The translations under genes and the position numbers were made by a program. Source: Fasciolopsis buskii (lineage: Eukaryota > Platyhelminthes > Trematoda > Plagiorchiida > Fasciolidae). From it: a stretch of 64,000 nt of DNA. Of this stretch, positions 39,601-51,249 are shown piece after piece (position 1 is the first letter of the stretch; every line of letters begins with the position of its first letter). The stretch spans positions 210,963 through 274,962 of the forward strand of contig LUCM01008702.1 in NCBI GenBank assembly GCA_008360955.1. Direction: 5' to 3'. Below the pieces are notes generated by a model. The model did no database searches and was not told where the DNA came from. It saw only the letters and a program-made list of their open reading frames with translations.

Positions 39601-41430
39601 CATGTTGTTTTCATATTAGTACGCTACGTTTTTAGCCTGCTTTGTTATGTTTATGAATCGTATTTGTCGATAAGTGTCAAAAGGCTATGGATCCCTCCAG
39701 GCTGTTTTGTATTTGCTTGATGCGAACATAACTTTATTTTCATTCTAATATGCTTGAGGTGGGTCGTGCGATTTCGTGGTGGCTTTCTCTTCAAACATTC
39801 GCGACAAATATTCTTTGAGCTTTCCAAAGCAAGATTTGTCTAAGTTTTCAGATATGATCCTTGATCACTCGCTTGGATTGGCAAATTCTCTCATTTTTGT
39901 ACTCCGATAGATTGTGGAGCCTCAAGTTTACCTCAGCCCAGCAGTAATGTCAACTACTGCTTTGGCTTATGCCAGTATGTGAAGTTAGCCAGGAAGCAAA
40001 CGATAATAACTGTCCCAGCATCCATTTGTCAGATATAACTCTCATAACAGTTTACGCTTGTCCACCGTTTGTTAGGTTGGAAAATCCTGCTTAGCTCCAT
40101 GCGTGAATATGATTTGGGCAAATAAACTGTGAGACCCAATTGAAGCTGGCAGTCTGATCTGGAGACTGGTAGAGGCTGCTCGCACTTCACCAAAACAAGG
40201 GAATTTACCGAATTTATTCATTGTGTTAATTAATGGATTTCCATTCTAAAGTTGAAATTAGATACTATCTCACCCTTCCAAAAATAATTTTGGTTGAAAT
40301 TCAACTGTCCTAACTGTTGTCAGGTGTCGTAACGGTTCTGTCTTTATAAATGAGAAGGCTTCGTCAGTTTTCTTTTAATCATGCAGAAACAGACGATTTC
40401 GTCCGGTGATTCATTCTCATCAGGCTGATCCACGGTTCCTGATGTGCGGACTCATGATGGACAGACTCCAAAATTTCCTTAATGGTTCTTGCAACGACAT
40501 AACAAAGGAGAGTACCTGTGGGATCACAGACAAATTTTAGTCCAACAGCACCCAGCCCCCTTGCAATGGTTTATTATCAAGAACATCATGTTCATCAAAT
40601 CACTCGAAAAATGCTGGAAATGCCGGAAAATCCATGTACGAAAAGTTTTCGCTATCTTATCGGAATCAAATATGAGTGGGCAAGATAACATTTCGTTGTG
40701 ACCTGATCAACTTTTCCTCCATGTGGTCCCTGTTCTATAAGTAATCTTTGTCCCGATTTTGCTATGTTAAATTACTTCTGAAATATCTAAGTGCAAACAT
40801 TTGATTGAAAATTCAGCCTATTAGTGATGAATTTGATCCGCAAATGACAATTATAACCACAATGTTTTTCACACTTTCTTCGGTCAGCACAGAGAATTTG
40901 TGTGCCCTTGTACCCTCATCAAACTTATAATTTGATTGGCGCATTCAAGTGAGTCACAGGTCAGTTGCCCCGTTGATGTAACCCATGAAAAAAAAGAAAA
41001 TTCAACATTTCAAATTTCCCAATAAATTCATTCTTGTTCTTACAACCAGACTAAAACATTTCCGACGGCATTGGAATTGACAGCTAAGTAGTGATACTTG
41101 ACCCAGTTCTTCAAATTTTTACTACTGCCCGTGAAGAAAAACCCTGAGGTTGAAATCGTTGGTGGATTTCACAAATCCCTCCTTGAACTCAGTTTGTTCA
41201 GTGAGAGACCGAAGTTCTCCCAATCATTGTGCCTTCCTTGATTAAATGAACACGCTTCTGGTCATAAATACTGTAAAGGTTGAAGACTTCTTACAAAGGA
41301 TCAATTCTATATTTTTCAAATCTCGCAACTCAAAACTTCGTAACTAGTCATATTCCCGAATACTAGTTGATTCATAGGGAAATCCTGCTCTGGCAATGCG
41401 GTTGCCAAAAGTCTGCTGTGGTGGACGCCA
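33680..41430. other. Gene-poor spacer
   Basis: No recognisable gene. A 91-codon minus-strand frame at 38037-38312 and an 85-codon plus-strand frame at 34516-34773 lack known motifs. The Kozak-type start at 36796 is listed separately. Confidence 0.5.
36796..36909 (+). other. Tiny reading frame with a perfect GCCGCCACCATGG start context
   Basis: The ATG at 36796 lies in GCCGCCACCATGG, the complete vertebrate consensus for translation start. It opens a 37-codon frame beginning MDNQEANHSKTV and ending at TAG 36907-36909. A plausible 5' splice site, AAG|GTGATA, falls within the frame after 18 codons, so this could be the first coding exon of a gene with a long intron. No transcription start, partner exon or homology was identified, and flatworm start contexts are usually less strict. 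A chance match is quite possible. Confidence 0.15.
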
Positions 41431-41439
41431 TGTCGTTGC

Positions 41440-41570
41440 ATTGTTCGGGTGGATACCCCTTGATCATTAAGTGAACTGTTCGAACACCATTTCGTGTGGC
41501 CTCGTAGCTCACCTGGGAGAGCATATGTGCTTCAAATTCCGCCGAGGTTGGGAGCTTCTCACATTTAGGT
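41440..41570 (+). mobile_element. Degraded tRNA-like (SINE-head) segment
   Basis: The stretch TAGCTCACCTGGGAGAGCA (41505-41523) is a good match to a tRNA A box and D arm. About 30 bases on, GAGGTTGGGAGCTTCTC sits where a B box would be, but the invariant TTCGA is lost. Just before it, CTGTTCGAACACC resembles a second B box, as if two tRNA-like heads were once adjacent. Both are too damaged to be a working tRNA. Best read as an old SINE or a tRNA pseudogene. Confidence 0.4.
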
Positions 41571-41579
41571 CAATGCTGT

Positions 41580-44500
41580 ATATACTAAATTTCATTCAGT
41601 TGAACGCAGATAGACAACTGGGACAAAAGAAAGGAGGTGAAAAGACAAGGAAATTATTTCGCACACAGGGCTCACTCTCATCTAATCCTATGCGACAGGA
41701 TTAATCGGATTTTAATTCAAATGTGAAGTGATTATTTCGAATTTCAACTCTGCACTACTTATGTCCGAGGCTATTTCGCTGTATTTCTACGTGGTGCGCA
41801 CTGCAAACAACGGTTCACGTTACGACCAGTCTACGGGCGATTCGTCGATCGTGGTGAACATAAAGCTGGTGGTGGTTTCCATCATGTTACTCCTGCTTTT
41901 TCGACAAATCTGAGCCCCTTCGTCCTTGATACATTACGGTCAGTAGCTCATTAGACTCACGGGGGAATACACTCAGAAATCGGATTAGGTAAATGCTTAT
42001 TTTTTCGGTTGAGGCTGCTGACACCCTTTACAATTTCGGATTGGCAAATCGCATAACTTATTCCATAGAGTTAGATTTCACTTAACCGACTGAGATTGTA
42101 CGGTTTTCGAGCGGCAGACTATTGTAGGTAGCATAACTTAACAGAAACCGCAACGTAGGGTTTTTGAATAATCTCTCGCTAACTACGTCTTTTGTTGTTG
42201 TCTACCAGGTCCCGCAAGCAGACTTTGGACGGAATAACTCAAATCGTGACCCAGTTGCACAGCCTACCTCTTGCCCTCCAAATTTTATGCAATGTCGTTA
42301 CTAGCGAACTATAACGTGACTTTACTTCTGTGTTCCGTATGCTCACACATATAATTTCATTTACTCTTTGACTTTTCCCGTTGTTTGGTTGGGACGCAGC
42401 CCTCCGGGTTTTGTCAAATCGACATCCATACGATTTTTTCGTCTTGTGATTTGCGAGCATGGACCCACTTTCTTTGTGCTGTCATCTGCCAGAAGTAATT
42501 CACTCTGATTTGGGTTCAGCCGGTTAGTAAAATTACATTGTGAGTACTGGTCGAGCTGCGGAGACAGTCTCGCATATGATCAGTGCGTCAGGCTGCTACA
42601 ACCAGCGACGATTGAACGGCTCAGTAGGTTTTGCAAAGCAGCCCACCTTGACTTTCTTCCAGGCACTTTGTTCACTTGTGTAACTTTGAATGGGGGAACT
42701 TTGAGCATTTAAGTAGTTAGTCCTCCATACTTTGGGCTTTACGATGCTGGGTCTCTCAATAGGAACACCCGAAACTGCCTTGTTCAGCAGACCTTTTCGG
42801 GTCCACCTGAGCTCATCAGCGGGCGTCACTGGTACATATGCTTAAAAAGGGCGTGAACTAAACCGTGTTTTCAGGTGAGTCAAGTTTTTGCGAGTTTGGC
42901 AGGTCCACTTTGTTCGCCTCATGAAATGACCTTGGATGAGGATGACTGAGGGTGACTTGCGCCTTAGACTGGCCACAGTTTTATCTGTTTGTCATTTACA
43001 GTGGATTAGATTTCTGTCCCACCTGACTTTAACTGAGAGAATTGCGTTAAATTTATTGTTAGGGCACAAAATGGCCAGAAAATTTCATTGGAAAAGGCTT
43101 TTAAATGGCTAGATTGACTATATAAAGCTGTGTGAATGTTGCCACTAGCCACTGGCTACTCTACCCCATGGGTTAATCTTCAACTGCTTTTTAGTCTCAG
43201 TATAACACTGTCTGAAAAGTAATAGTTGCTGTCGATGCGTCAATTTTCTCGTCTTTCACTGCTGTTGAATAAAGAAGCCCTCGTCAAACAGCATCAACAC
43301 TGGTATGACTGGTGTGATTTCCCCTCGAAGGTCATTTTTGTAAGTACACCACTGCGTTGACGACAGCGACACAACAAACCCCACAAATGTGCAGCTTGCC
43401 TAGGTCACACAAACCAGATGTTCTCCTTAGCTCCATATCATCGATGTCTATACAACAAACTAGGGGAAACGCCAGATTTCACTCTTTTGGGTCAACCGTA
43501 ATGAAACGCATAGACTTCAGAAGTTAATGCTTCCGGCGCTGCCTTTTGCCACCCTGTCAACGTACCTGAATTTTCCATTTTAACACTGGAGTCCAAGGTG
43601 TTGGATGCCAATTAAACTACCCGGCTTTATTCTTCATCTCCCAAAGATCCATTAAAGAAATGAGACTACCGCCTGTTGCTTCGCATTTAATGTCACAGTA
43701 TCTGACCTTTTTCAGTCATTCGCTTTGGAAATGGTAAGATACGTGCACAAATCTGGTGCTTGCGTTGTTAAGGAAAACACCGTACCAAAACTGAACGAAT
43801 AGATGGGACAAAGATTCTGTACACACGTTTTACCATACTTGACATCTTCCCTGCTGTTTTGCTTTTGTTTCATTCCTTCTTTCTTCACATCAAAATGGAT
43901 AGGTGAAGAAGCAGCTCAGCACTCCCTGGAAACAATTCCGACTGGGTTGACTCCGGTTTTCAGCTAAATAGGACAGTTTCTATAATCAACGGTTTGCGGT
44001 TCCCGTCCTGCTCCATCTTGGTATAAAGCATGATCCCACTTTGGTTACAGTGGACGCCACCTCTTTTAAATTCCCTCTGCAGGTCACTGGCTGTTTGCTA
44101 AACCGCCGTTTCCAGTGCTGTCAAGCGAGTACGAATAGATTGCAGTGAAGCAAGTGCTGAGTGGGCATTCGCAAGTTGTAGCCAATCTACCCTAACTTTG
44201 ATGAAAGCCATATGTCGAGGGCAAAGGCTAAATCAACCTTGGAAACGCATAGCACGAGCTGGTCTCCGATAACTACATCAGAGGAAAAGCAACTTTCTAG
44301 CAAAACAAACCTGTTGACAGCTTTCACAAAGTGTAAGTGTGCCTCCCTGTTCAACGGGAAGTCATTCTTTTGTGATTCATTCGGTGGATTATTGCACCCA
44401 TCACCGCGTACAATGCTATTCGCGTCAAATGTAACTGTTTGGCTTGTGACAAAACTGTGGCCTCTCAAGGGTGATGTCTGATACCTACGGATACAACTTG
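41580..44500. other. Gene-poor spacer, rising GC
   Basis: No gene is recognised. The right end grades into the LINE relic. Short coding-like bits around 44570-44720, such as VVLKRAEAIRSKLRR, may be the end of a LINE ORF1, but this is only a suggestion. Confidence 0.4.
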
Positions 44501-45424
44501 TATGTAAACCCAGAGCTCTATGCCTCTCTAATAGCACGCCAAACGGATTTTGATAAAACCTGTCTGCTCAGATCGTTGTGTTGAAGCGAGCTGAAGCCAT
44601 CCGTAGCAAGCTTCGTCGGTGCAAAACCTTGTGAATCTGATCCTTACGGTTCAGGGCATTACCAACCAAGGCATTGCCCCCTCATATGCTGAAGCTGCTG
44701 CCAAAAGAATAGGCTTTACTGTCAATCACCGAATGCGGAAAGAAAAATGATGTAGGGTAGCACATCAGCGGGAAGTGGTACCTCTCCACCTCTGCTATAT
44801 TTCAATGCAACCAATCAGTCAGGTAATTCGCCTATCGCGAAAATGCAGCAGAGTCACATCACCACCAGTTTTGCCTGGGTAAAGGCGTTATGTGCACGAT
44901 TGATTGCAATGTTTTCTGGTCTAAAACATAATGGAATCATCTTCCATGTCACCTCAGAAGCTGCTTGGTGGCGACCTACTGAAACTACGGACAATCTTCG
45001 AAAATAATTTAACAACGGAAGATGTGGGTTGACACGATCCCTTTGTGACTTTTCTCTAGAAACAACCTTCAATGACCGTACCCCTTGCCCTCTTAAAGTG
45101 GTTCTGAACAGGTTCATTGTCGTTCCTGACGTCTCAAAGGTGAAGCGATCTGGCTAAGGTGGATCCTGGTCCTGGAGACCGCTTGAATATGAAACAGATT
45201 TTAATCAAACTGTGGGAGGGTTGCACGAGGAGCTAGGAGAACCTTCTTATTCAGAATTTTTGCCCGATTATGGGGAGGCTCCGCCTGAAGTGGCGTTGCG
45301 TGAAAATAGCTCCTCCAATGGTCCCAGATGTAATTAGTCATTATCGGACCAGAACTCTATACATGTGGTTGCGGCTGCCCCTTTTCTAAGAGGGATAGCA
45401 ACAGAAACAAAGGCCGAAGTCGTC

Positions 45425-46010
45425 TTGTCCTATGTTTGTAGGTTGCTGAGCAAAAGAGAAGAAATTGAACACCTGGCTGGCTTCCACGGAAACATGGGTA
45501 ACTAGAGATGTTTTGGATTCGGAGGTAGCCCTACGGTCTTTCGAACTTGCAGAGATGAGACCAGGGGAAGGGGTTTTATTATCCCCTTGTCAGGGTAGAA
45601 TTTTCAACCTTAATGCTGAAATCATACTCGGAGCGAATGGTTTCGGCGTGTCAATAATGTGTCGCTTACCAGCGTTAGATACGTAAATGTTGGCTTTGTG
45701 CATTTCACTCCCGGTACTCACCCTACTGAGATTTTGATTGGCTTACGAAGACGGGGGCCTGACGGCCACTCCCTAGTTCTGGGCGACCTCAACTGCTCGC
45801 AAATTGACTGGATCAACTAACAACTACTGGGAGCTGATCCTTTTTCCAGGGAGCTGGTTTCTACTTCCCAATACCTGTCGTTAGTTCAGAATGCCCCGGC
45901 CAACACAACAAAAGTACACCCTAAACTTGGTTAGTTCTTCAAGAAGCTCGAATTTTGAGGGTATCGTTCACCTTCAGTTTATCGGGAATTGCAGCCAAGT
46001 AATCCAACCC
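45425..46010 (+). pseudogene. CR1-like LINE 1: apurinic-endonuclease domain of ORF2 (dead)
   Basis: The translated relic follows the exonuclease/endonuclease/phosphatase domain that starts ORF2 of CR1-type LINEs. An N-terminal RLLSKREEIEHLA is the NxRSLxNKxxEL-like opening. The acidic TETW at 45486-45497 is the metal-binding TETWL motif, followed by TRDVLDSEVAL and a GEGVLL segment. GDLNCSQIDW at 45782-45811 is the GDFN motif. HLQFIGNCSQVI near 45960-46003 corresponds to the HLPPIGxSDHxVI motif, with the catalytic Asp-His lost. Stops and frameshifts break the frame, so no active enzyme can be made. In the live element this enzyme nicks target DNA to prime reverse transcription. The RT half continues at about 46420. 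Confidence 0.85.
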
Positions 46011-46419
46011 ATCCAGTGAGACCATGATGTTTAGCAGATACCAAGATCGGATGCTGTGAGCAACGATTGGCAGATTACGTCCGAAGTAGTCACATTGCAA
46101 TCCCAATCTTGTCCTGGCTTCGCGATGGAATGGTGTACCAATGCCAGATATTCGTCCCTGTACCATGTCGGTGTTCACAACCCTTAAGTCCTCCGTGGCT
46201 CTACTCATAGCTCCGTGCCTTACTTAGAAGCAGAAATTGTGCGTGGCCAAACCAACTTTCAAGAAATCCCGGATATAACTACCGGCACTTCCGGGGAATC
46301 TATAACGCACTCAGTCGGGCAAAGCGGCACGCATTTTAAGAACCCCTGTCGGTCATTTTAGCCATTGCCCTTAAGCATTGTTTGCTTATCTTAGACGGCA
46401 TACCAGAGTCAAAACTGCC

Positions 46420-47784
46420 ATTCCGGCGCTGAAGAAGAACAGTTTGCTATTGGATGCAGATGACTAAAAGGCCAACGTGCTAGCCCACCAATACGAATCC
46501 GTATACCCCGATGAGTCTCAGCAATTATCCGCAATTCCATCCAACACCCCTATGCCCCATTGTCGGGGCTTTTCGGAATAGGAGGTTGCTGAAGCGCTGC
46601 GTACAACGAAAGTCAATCACTTTCCCGGCCCGGAAGGTGCCCCCTGTTTGTAGTGAAAAACTAACTTTCTTACTCCGCCCCTTACAAAACTCTTTAATGC
46701 GTTGGTCTCTGCCAGAAGGTTACCTAAGAAGTGAAAAAAGCCTTCGCTCTCGAACTTTTCAACAGAGGCTCCAAGGTGGTCAATTACCGTGCGATTTGTC
46801 CTGCACCCGTCATTTGCAAGGCCATGAAATGTCTGGCTACCGTTCGTTGAAGTGGTCACACGGGAGACCATCACATCCTCTAATCGCAACAAAATGGTTT
46901 TGTAGTTAACTGCCATGTGTATCTAACATATCTCTCGTTTGCGAACGTTGATTAGAGGCCTCAACCGCAGGGCATCCCAGGGACGTCATATTAGTTGACT
47001 TCAGAAGGGTGTTCCATAAACTCTCATAGGGTCACTTGCTACTGAAACTACAGGCCATGACGCTAATAACTCACTACGACGGAGGCTGCTCCCGATTAAC
47101 GTTGCCAAATGCACTTACATGTAAGTCAGAAGGCCACAATACCTCGACTTTAACTAGACTTACACCATGCAAGCCTTGCAAATTTGGGCGGTCATCTGTG
47201 AGAAGGTCCCGGGTGCCTTTGTTTAGTCAATCTTAAAGACCAGATCGCACACTGGTAGATCTTGTGCATCCTCTTGTGACATGCTCGGTTCTATCAGCCG
47301 GACTTTGGATAGGCTTTCGTCATAAGCCTTCAAAATATGGTACGTCTCTCACGTACGTGCTCGCCCGGAATATTGTGGACTCGCTTACTTCTCCCGCACT
47401 TGCGGGGAAGTGACGAATGCAGATTAACTGCAGAGGCTAGCTATACGTTTGGTTGTTGGGCTGCGTCCAAGCAGCTGGACGTTGTGTTTAGGTGACCGGA
47501 CTGTTTCCAGCGGCGCACGAAAGAACCGGAGTGATTCAATTCACCCCGTGCTTTTCATTTGTGGAGACTTGGGTCTCGACCTGCGGGCAAACATTCCCCT
47601 TCGAGATCAAAGCCGCAAGCGTGAACGCTCCTATGCTGATGAAGAAGGTATCAGTGCTTCTATCACTGATGTTCCCTCTATCGCAGATGGGGATTAAAAT
47701 ATGGAACGGGCTTCCTGCCGAAGTAGTGGAAAAACCATCGACCAAATATTGAAGCGCAAATTAGATAATATGTTGGAGAAGTAA
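46420..47784 (+). pseudogene. CR1-like LINE 1: reverse-transcriptase domain and ORF2 C-terminus (dead)
   Basis: This continues the element begun at 45425. Recognisable RT landmarks, in order, are a DDxKANVLAHQYESVYPDE pre-RT helix, FPGPEG (about 46621-46638; family KSPGPDG), LFNALVSARRLPK, and NYRAICPAPVICKAM (46782 on; NYRPVSL-type block). ILVDFRRVFHKLSH (about 46988-47030) is catalytic block A; its first Asp is kept, but family AFD reads VFH. The YADD block is not found and may be deleted. The end is typical: IKIWNGLPAEVVE (47694-47732), then after a one-base frameshift LKRKLDNMLEK and stop TAA at 47782-47784. The 89-codon minus-strand frame at 45939-46208 is a shadow of this element. From the endonuclease start it spans about 2.36 kb, slightly short for an intact ORF2. 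Confidence 0.85.
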
Positions 47785-47789
47785 CAGCT

Positions 47790-49485
47790 CCTTTTTGACC
47801 AGGTCCTGTCCGCGAACTGATGTGATTAGGCTCAAACGGGACTGCCTCCATCTGCCACAATTCAAGAAGACTGGAAACTAATGAGGATATACCAAGGAGT
47901 TCTGAAGAAATGTTATGCACTTGGGTGGAACAGCGTTCACGCTAAGCCCGGTAACTTTAGCAACTAAGTAATTTGAGGCAGCTTGGAAGAAATGAAATCG
48001 TCCAACAGAAAGGCAGCGGTCTCAGTAAAATCCAATTCAACAAAGTTGGTGGACGAAGACGTTACACAATAACGTTCACAATCCCACAAAAGGCCTTTTT
48101 TAGCAGTTACTATACAGCAAAACTGAAGTACAAGGATATAAGCAGGTTCCCTCTCTCATTCGCGCCCTCTGACTGGCTGCGCTACAGTTCTGTGTCATCC
48201 TTATTCCGTTGTTTTCTTGTCGCATATTTGGTTCACTTATAATCTCCGATCGACGCTACAACAGCTCGGAATTACTGTTGTTTAAAAAACCTAATTGTTT
48301 ATCAACATGGAGTAAGATCACGCATTGCTGCACCTCAACGATCTTCTCATCGATCTAAAATATGCACTCGTACTGGCTGGCAAGCAGATCTTAAATGCAC
48401 CTTTACAGCCAAGATGTCCATTCCGGGCGATTGCTGATAGTGGGAGTAAGTGACCCTAATATCTTAGCTCTCTGTTTAGTAAAGGGGATCGTGGTCCTTC
48501 ACATACTTCAATATCACCGATTTCCAGGTTTCACAGCTGTGTTGGCTACTGAGCATACAAGATCGTGGGTTCTGGATAACCCGGGATATCGCTGATTCAT
48601 TCGTGGTCGATGTCGACGTTCCAGAGCTCTTGCATCGCGTTGAGGACTGAGTTTCGGGATAAAAGGAATACTGGAGGGCCATGTAGGCATGTTACATTGT
48701 CTAACTCTCTTCTGGTGTGCAAGTCCGAGACGTATTTGTACGTAACTTGCTAATATCGTGAATCGTTGATCTTGTTTCGCTGGACACATAGGGTCGGTAA
48801 TTCAATCATGCTTTCATCTTATTACTTCCATTCTAACACCCGACAATATGTTGGGCAGGGCAATGATATCGTACAGTTACAAGGTGTTCTAGAGATCGAG
48901 GGGTCGCACATTGTCACGAGCACCATAAAATTACCAGCAGAAGTTGTTCTTGACCAGTCTGTCTTCAGCTCTTTAATAGGCATTGAGCTGTGGATCTGGA
49001 CCGTATCACGAGTTGGCTTCTCTGAACATCACAATCATCAATCTGTCCTCTTCCAGCTCTGACTGGTTTGGAGACCCTGACATGCCATTATTTCCCATCC
49101 TAAAAAAATAACAGTTCAATAGACTTTAGCTGGGACCATTTTGCGGCTTTGCATCCGCCTTAACAAGTCTGTCTGTAAAATGATCGGAGCTTAATTGCTG
49201 GTTGGTATTAGCTTAGCGCCTGCGTGTGTTTCTAGCTGTATATTCTCCAGGCGAATCGTTTTCAAACCTTGCTATAGCAATCATATCAGGATCTCACTTT
49301 CGGAGCAGCCTGTCGCCTCCTTTCAATTCGCCGAGCAGGAGTACAGTCCTTGAAATCGCATCGATGAAAGCTGTGTCGGTGGTGCGCCGTTTCGTTCAGA
49401 CAATAATCGGTATTTGATTCCTAGTCCCAGCGGTTTACTTCGATTCACGAAAATCGGAAGCAGTTCGTGTTGCATGTCCTGGCCT
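47790..49485. other. Spacer between two LINE relics
   Basis: This contains coding-like but unrecognised frames: 47973-48242 +, 48514-48789 - and 48766-49062 +. Upstream parts of LINE 2, such as the first RT blocks, may lie in 49200-49485 but are too degraded for me to call. Confidence 0.35.
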
Positions 49486-49489
49486 TTAG

Positions 49490-50417
49490 ATTAACAGGCT
49501 GTCTGGTTAACCTGTGCGTATAATCGAAAACCAGCATTAGATACGAATGGAAAGTAAAACTTTAAAGTCGGTTGGTACTTATGGGAGCGCATCAGGGTTG
49601 CATTCTTTCACTCGTTTCTCTTCTCTACTTTACAATCAGCGACTTATCAACAGCTCACCTGTGATTATCTGTTTTAAGATATTATGCTGAGAATTGTTGC
49701 CCTTCTTCTCCAATCCGTTTCGAATGACTGTGATGATTTTAACCTTTTGTCCAGTCAACCTGTCATCTGTTTATTGATTTCTCACACGGAGCTGTTATAA
49801 TCCTCTTAACACATCTAAAAGCCCGAATGTCTAGTTCTCTCTTTCCTCTCGCCAGATCCTTGCGCCATTCCTGACAGGTCTTTCATCAACTCAAATCACT
49901 TGCGACGGTTGAGTTTGTGGAATATCTAGGAGTTACTACTGAAAAAATCTGAAGTGGACTTCTCACATTTCTACTTGTGTAAAGAATCTCCCTCGGTTGT
50001 CATTTCAAATCAGGAGGCTTCAGCAATGCGAGATGAAACAAAGCACCTTCTCCCGATTTGTATACCAATGTGTTTTCCAATCTTTCTTCACTGTTCTCCT
50101 GTTACTGTCACAGGTTTACTTCGCTGGGGACTATCAATTATTAGCCATGTGTCCTTCTTACCACTAACTGAATTGTCCCCTAATCTGTGATCAAAACTTA
50201 TCAGCATGTAAGATATTTGCTAACAAAATTCTTGCATATCCCACGCATCCCCTGCACAACGATCTTTCAGTGTCACTTTCATATTTCTGCACGATCCGCT
50301 TTTTGTTCCATACCCTCCAGAATCAATATCTATGGGAACTCCATTATGCTATATTTAGCGCGAATTTTGACAAACCATGACCGGATTTCAACCGAATTCC
50401 TGAGCAACCTACCATAG
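49490..50417 (+). pseudogene. CR1/Jockey-like LINE 2: RT palm to C-terminus (dead)
   Basis: A second, different RT relic. A segment of the form LVNLCV then IRYEWK is the surface seen before the primer-binding block. GAHQGCIL (49584-49607) corresponds to GVPQGSVLGP, followed by a hydrophobic LLYFTISDL like the LYINDL block. The YADD region is present only as a shifted YYAEN-like remnant. EYLGVT (49920-49937) is the KYLGV block, and LHCSPV and GLLRWG match the LYCSPVW-type thumb region. The C-terminal RINIYGNSIMLYLARILTN matches the RxxRYxxSFIPxxIRxLN tail, and the frame stops at TAG 50415-50417. At least two frameshifts separate these blocks. It is truncated at its 5' end. A T-rich trailer and the hairpin repeat follow immediately. 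Confidence 0.75.
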
Positions 50418-50466
50418 TGTGCTATTCCTTGATCAGTTTCTATATTTTCCACGAAGTGATGAGTAT

Positions 50467-50520
50467 ATTTTTTTATTTTATTTACTTTCTTATTTTATTT
50501 TTACCCTCACATTTTTTTGC
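50467..50520. repeat. T-rich tract between LINE 2 and the hairpin repeat
   Basis: A 54-base stretch that is almost entirely T with scattered A and C. It begins 50 bp after the LINE 2 stop codon and runs into the TTGTAAAACT that opens the hairpin repeat. It looks like part of a 3' trailer and not an independent tandem array. Confidence 0.6.
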
Positions 50521-50624
50521 TTGTAAAACTTCTCTTGGGGAAGACTGCCCGCGGCAGCCGAAGCGTTGGCGCATTACATCTATCAACGACGCTGTTATTA
50601 GCATCATATAATTCACAATTGAAA
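50511..50624 (+). repeat. Hairpin-bearing short repeat, copy 2 (behind LINE 2)
   Basis: This aligns with copies 1 and 3 from TTGTAAAACTT through a stem GACTGCC / GGCAGCC with loop CGC, then GAAGCGTTGG, CATTACATCTATCAACGACG and TTAGCATCATATAATTCACAATT. Relative to the other copies one A-T stem pair has become G-C on both sides, which preserves pairing, although a second position is now A opposite C. It lies about 95 bp downstream of the LINE 2 stop codon in the same orientation, suggesting it is that LINE's 3' end. The 56-bp module of copies 1 and 3 is absent here. Confidence 0.85.
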
Positions 50625-50839
50625 TGCGACGTTATTTATCGCACGCAAATTTCCACACAACTCAATACACCGGCAGAAGGTGGCTCGCATACTTCCTACT
50701 CTGCCCGCGTTCTGCGAGTAGAATAAGTTCAGAATACAATCTTACTTTCCGAGCAAGCAGTTCTTCAACATGCAAGTCCACGGTGCTAGCCAATAGACAG
50801 AATCGGCGGTAGCTCTTACGTTCAAGTTCACAACAAGAG

Positions 50840-51240
50840 TTAGCCTATGGTGGGCTTGACGACGGTCAGGCAGCTGGCAAATAATAAGATTCGGTCTGCG
50901 CGCCCCTGGCCGTGGAGAAGCTCAGCCTGTTTGCCACAACCTGGAACCTCGCTCGACGGACAAAGTCTTCGTTGCATAGAGAACACCAGGATTTTTGAGG
51001 AGGCAAAATTTAGATTGATTCTTTGATATTTAAACAACGTTATGCTGCAACTCTTTTTGAAAGTAGATACAGTCGTCGACGTACCACAAGCTCCTGGAAT
51101 CCTTCTTTTGTCCAAACTTATATAAACAGCCAATCCAATTTTTTAAACAGAATGAGCCATCCGCCTTTAGGAAGCCCAACTAAAATAACGTCTTTTCTGT
51201 TTGTTTCCCAGGACTTCAGAGCTCGTAAGTAATTTCGACC
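50840..51240 (-). pseudogene. Penelope-like element RT fragment (dead)
   Basis: On the minus strand a frame reads VGLPKGGWLI, matching the LPMGSPLS-type block that precedes the catalytic site in Penelope-like elements. About 33 codons later, in another frame, comes LWYVDDCIYFQKEL (complement of about 51055-51096), matching the (R)YVDD catalytic box. The spacing agrees with Penelope-type RTs, and the aspartates of YVDD survive. Further downstream LFKYQRINLNFA resembles the LNSxHPxIxFT block. Frameshifts and stops show it is not functional. The 97-codon minus-strand frame at 50840-51133 is partly this sequence in mixed frames. An LTR-type RT also uses YVDD or YLDD, but the LPxGG block fits Penelope better. 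I did not find an endonuclease domain attached to it. Confidence 0.5.
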
Positions 51241-51249
51241 TTCCACTTT

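Noticed and set aside
45939..46208. 89-codon minus-strand gene
   Set aside because: The plus strand here aligns with the end of the LINE endonuclease domain (HLQFIGN block), so the frame is a shadow.
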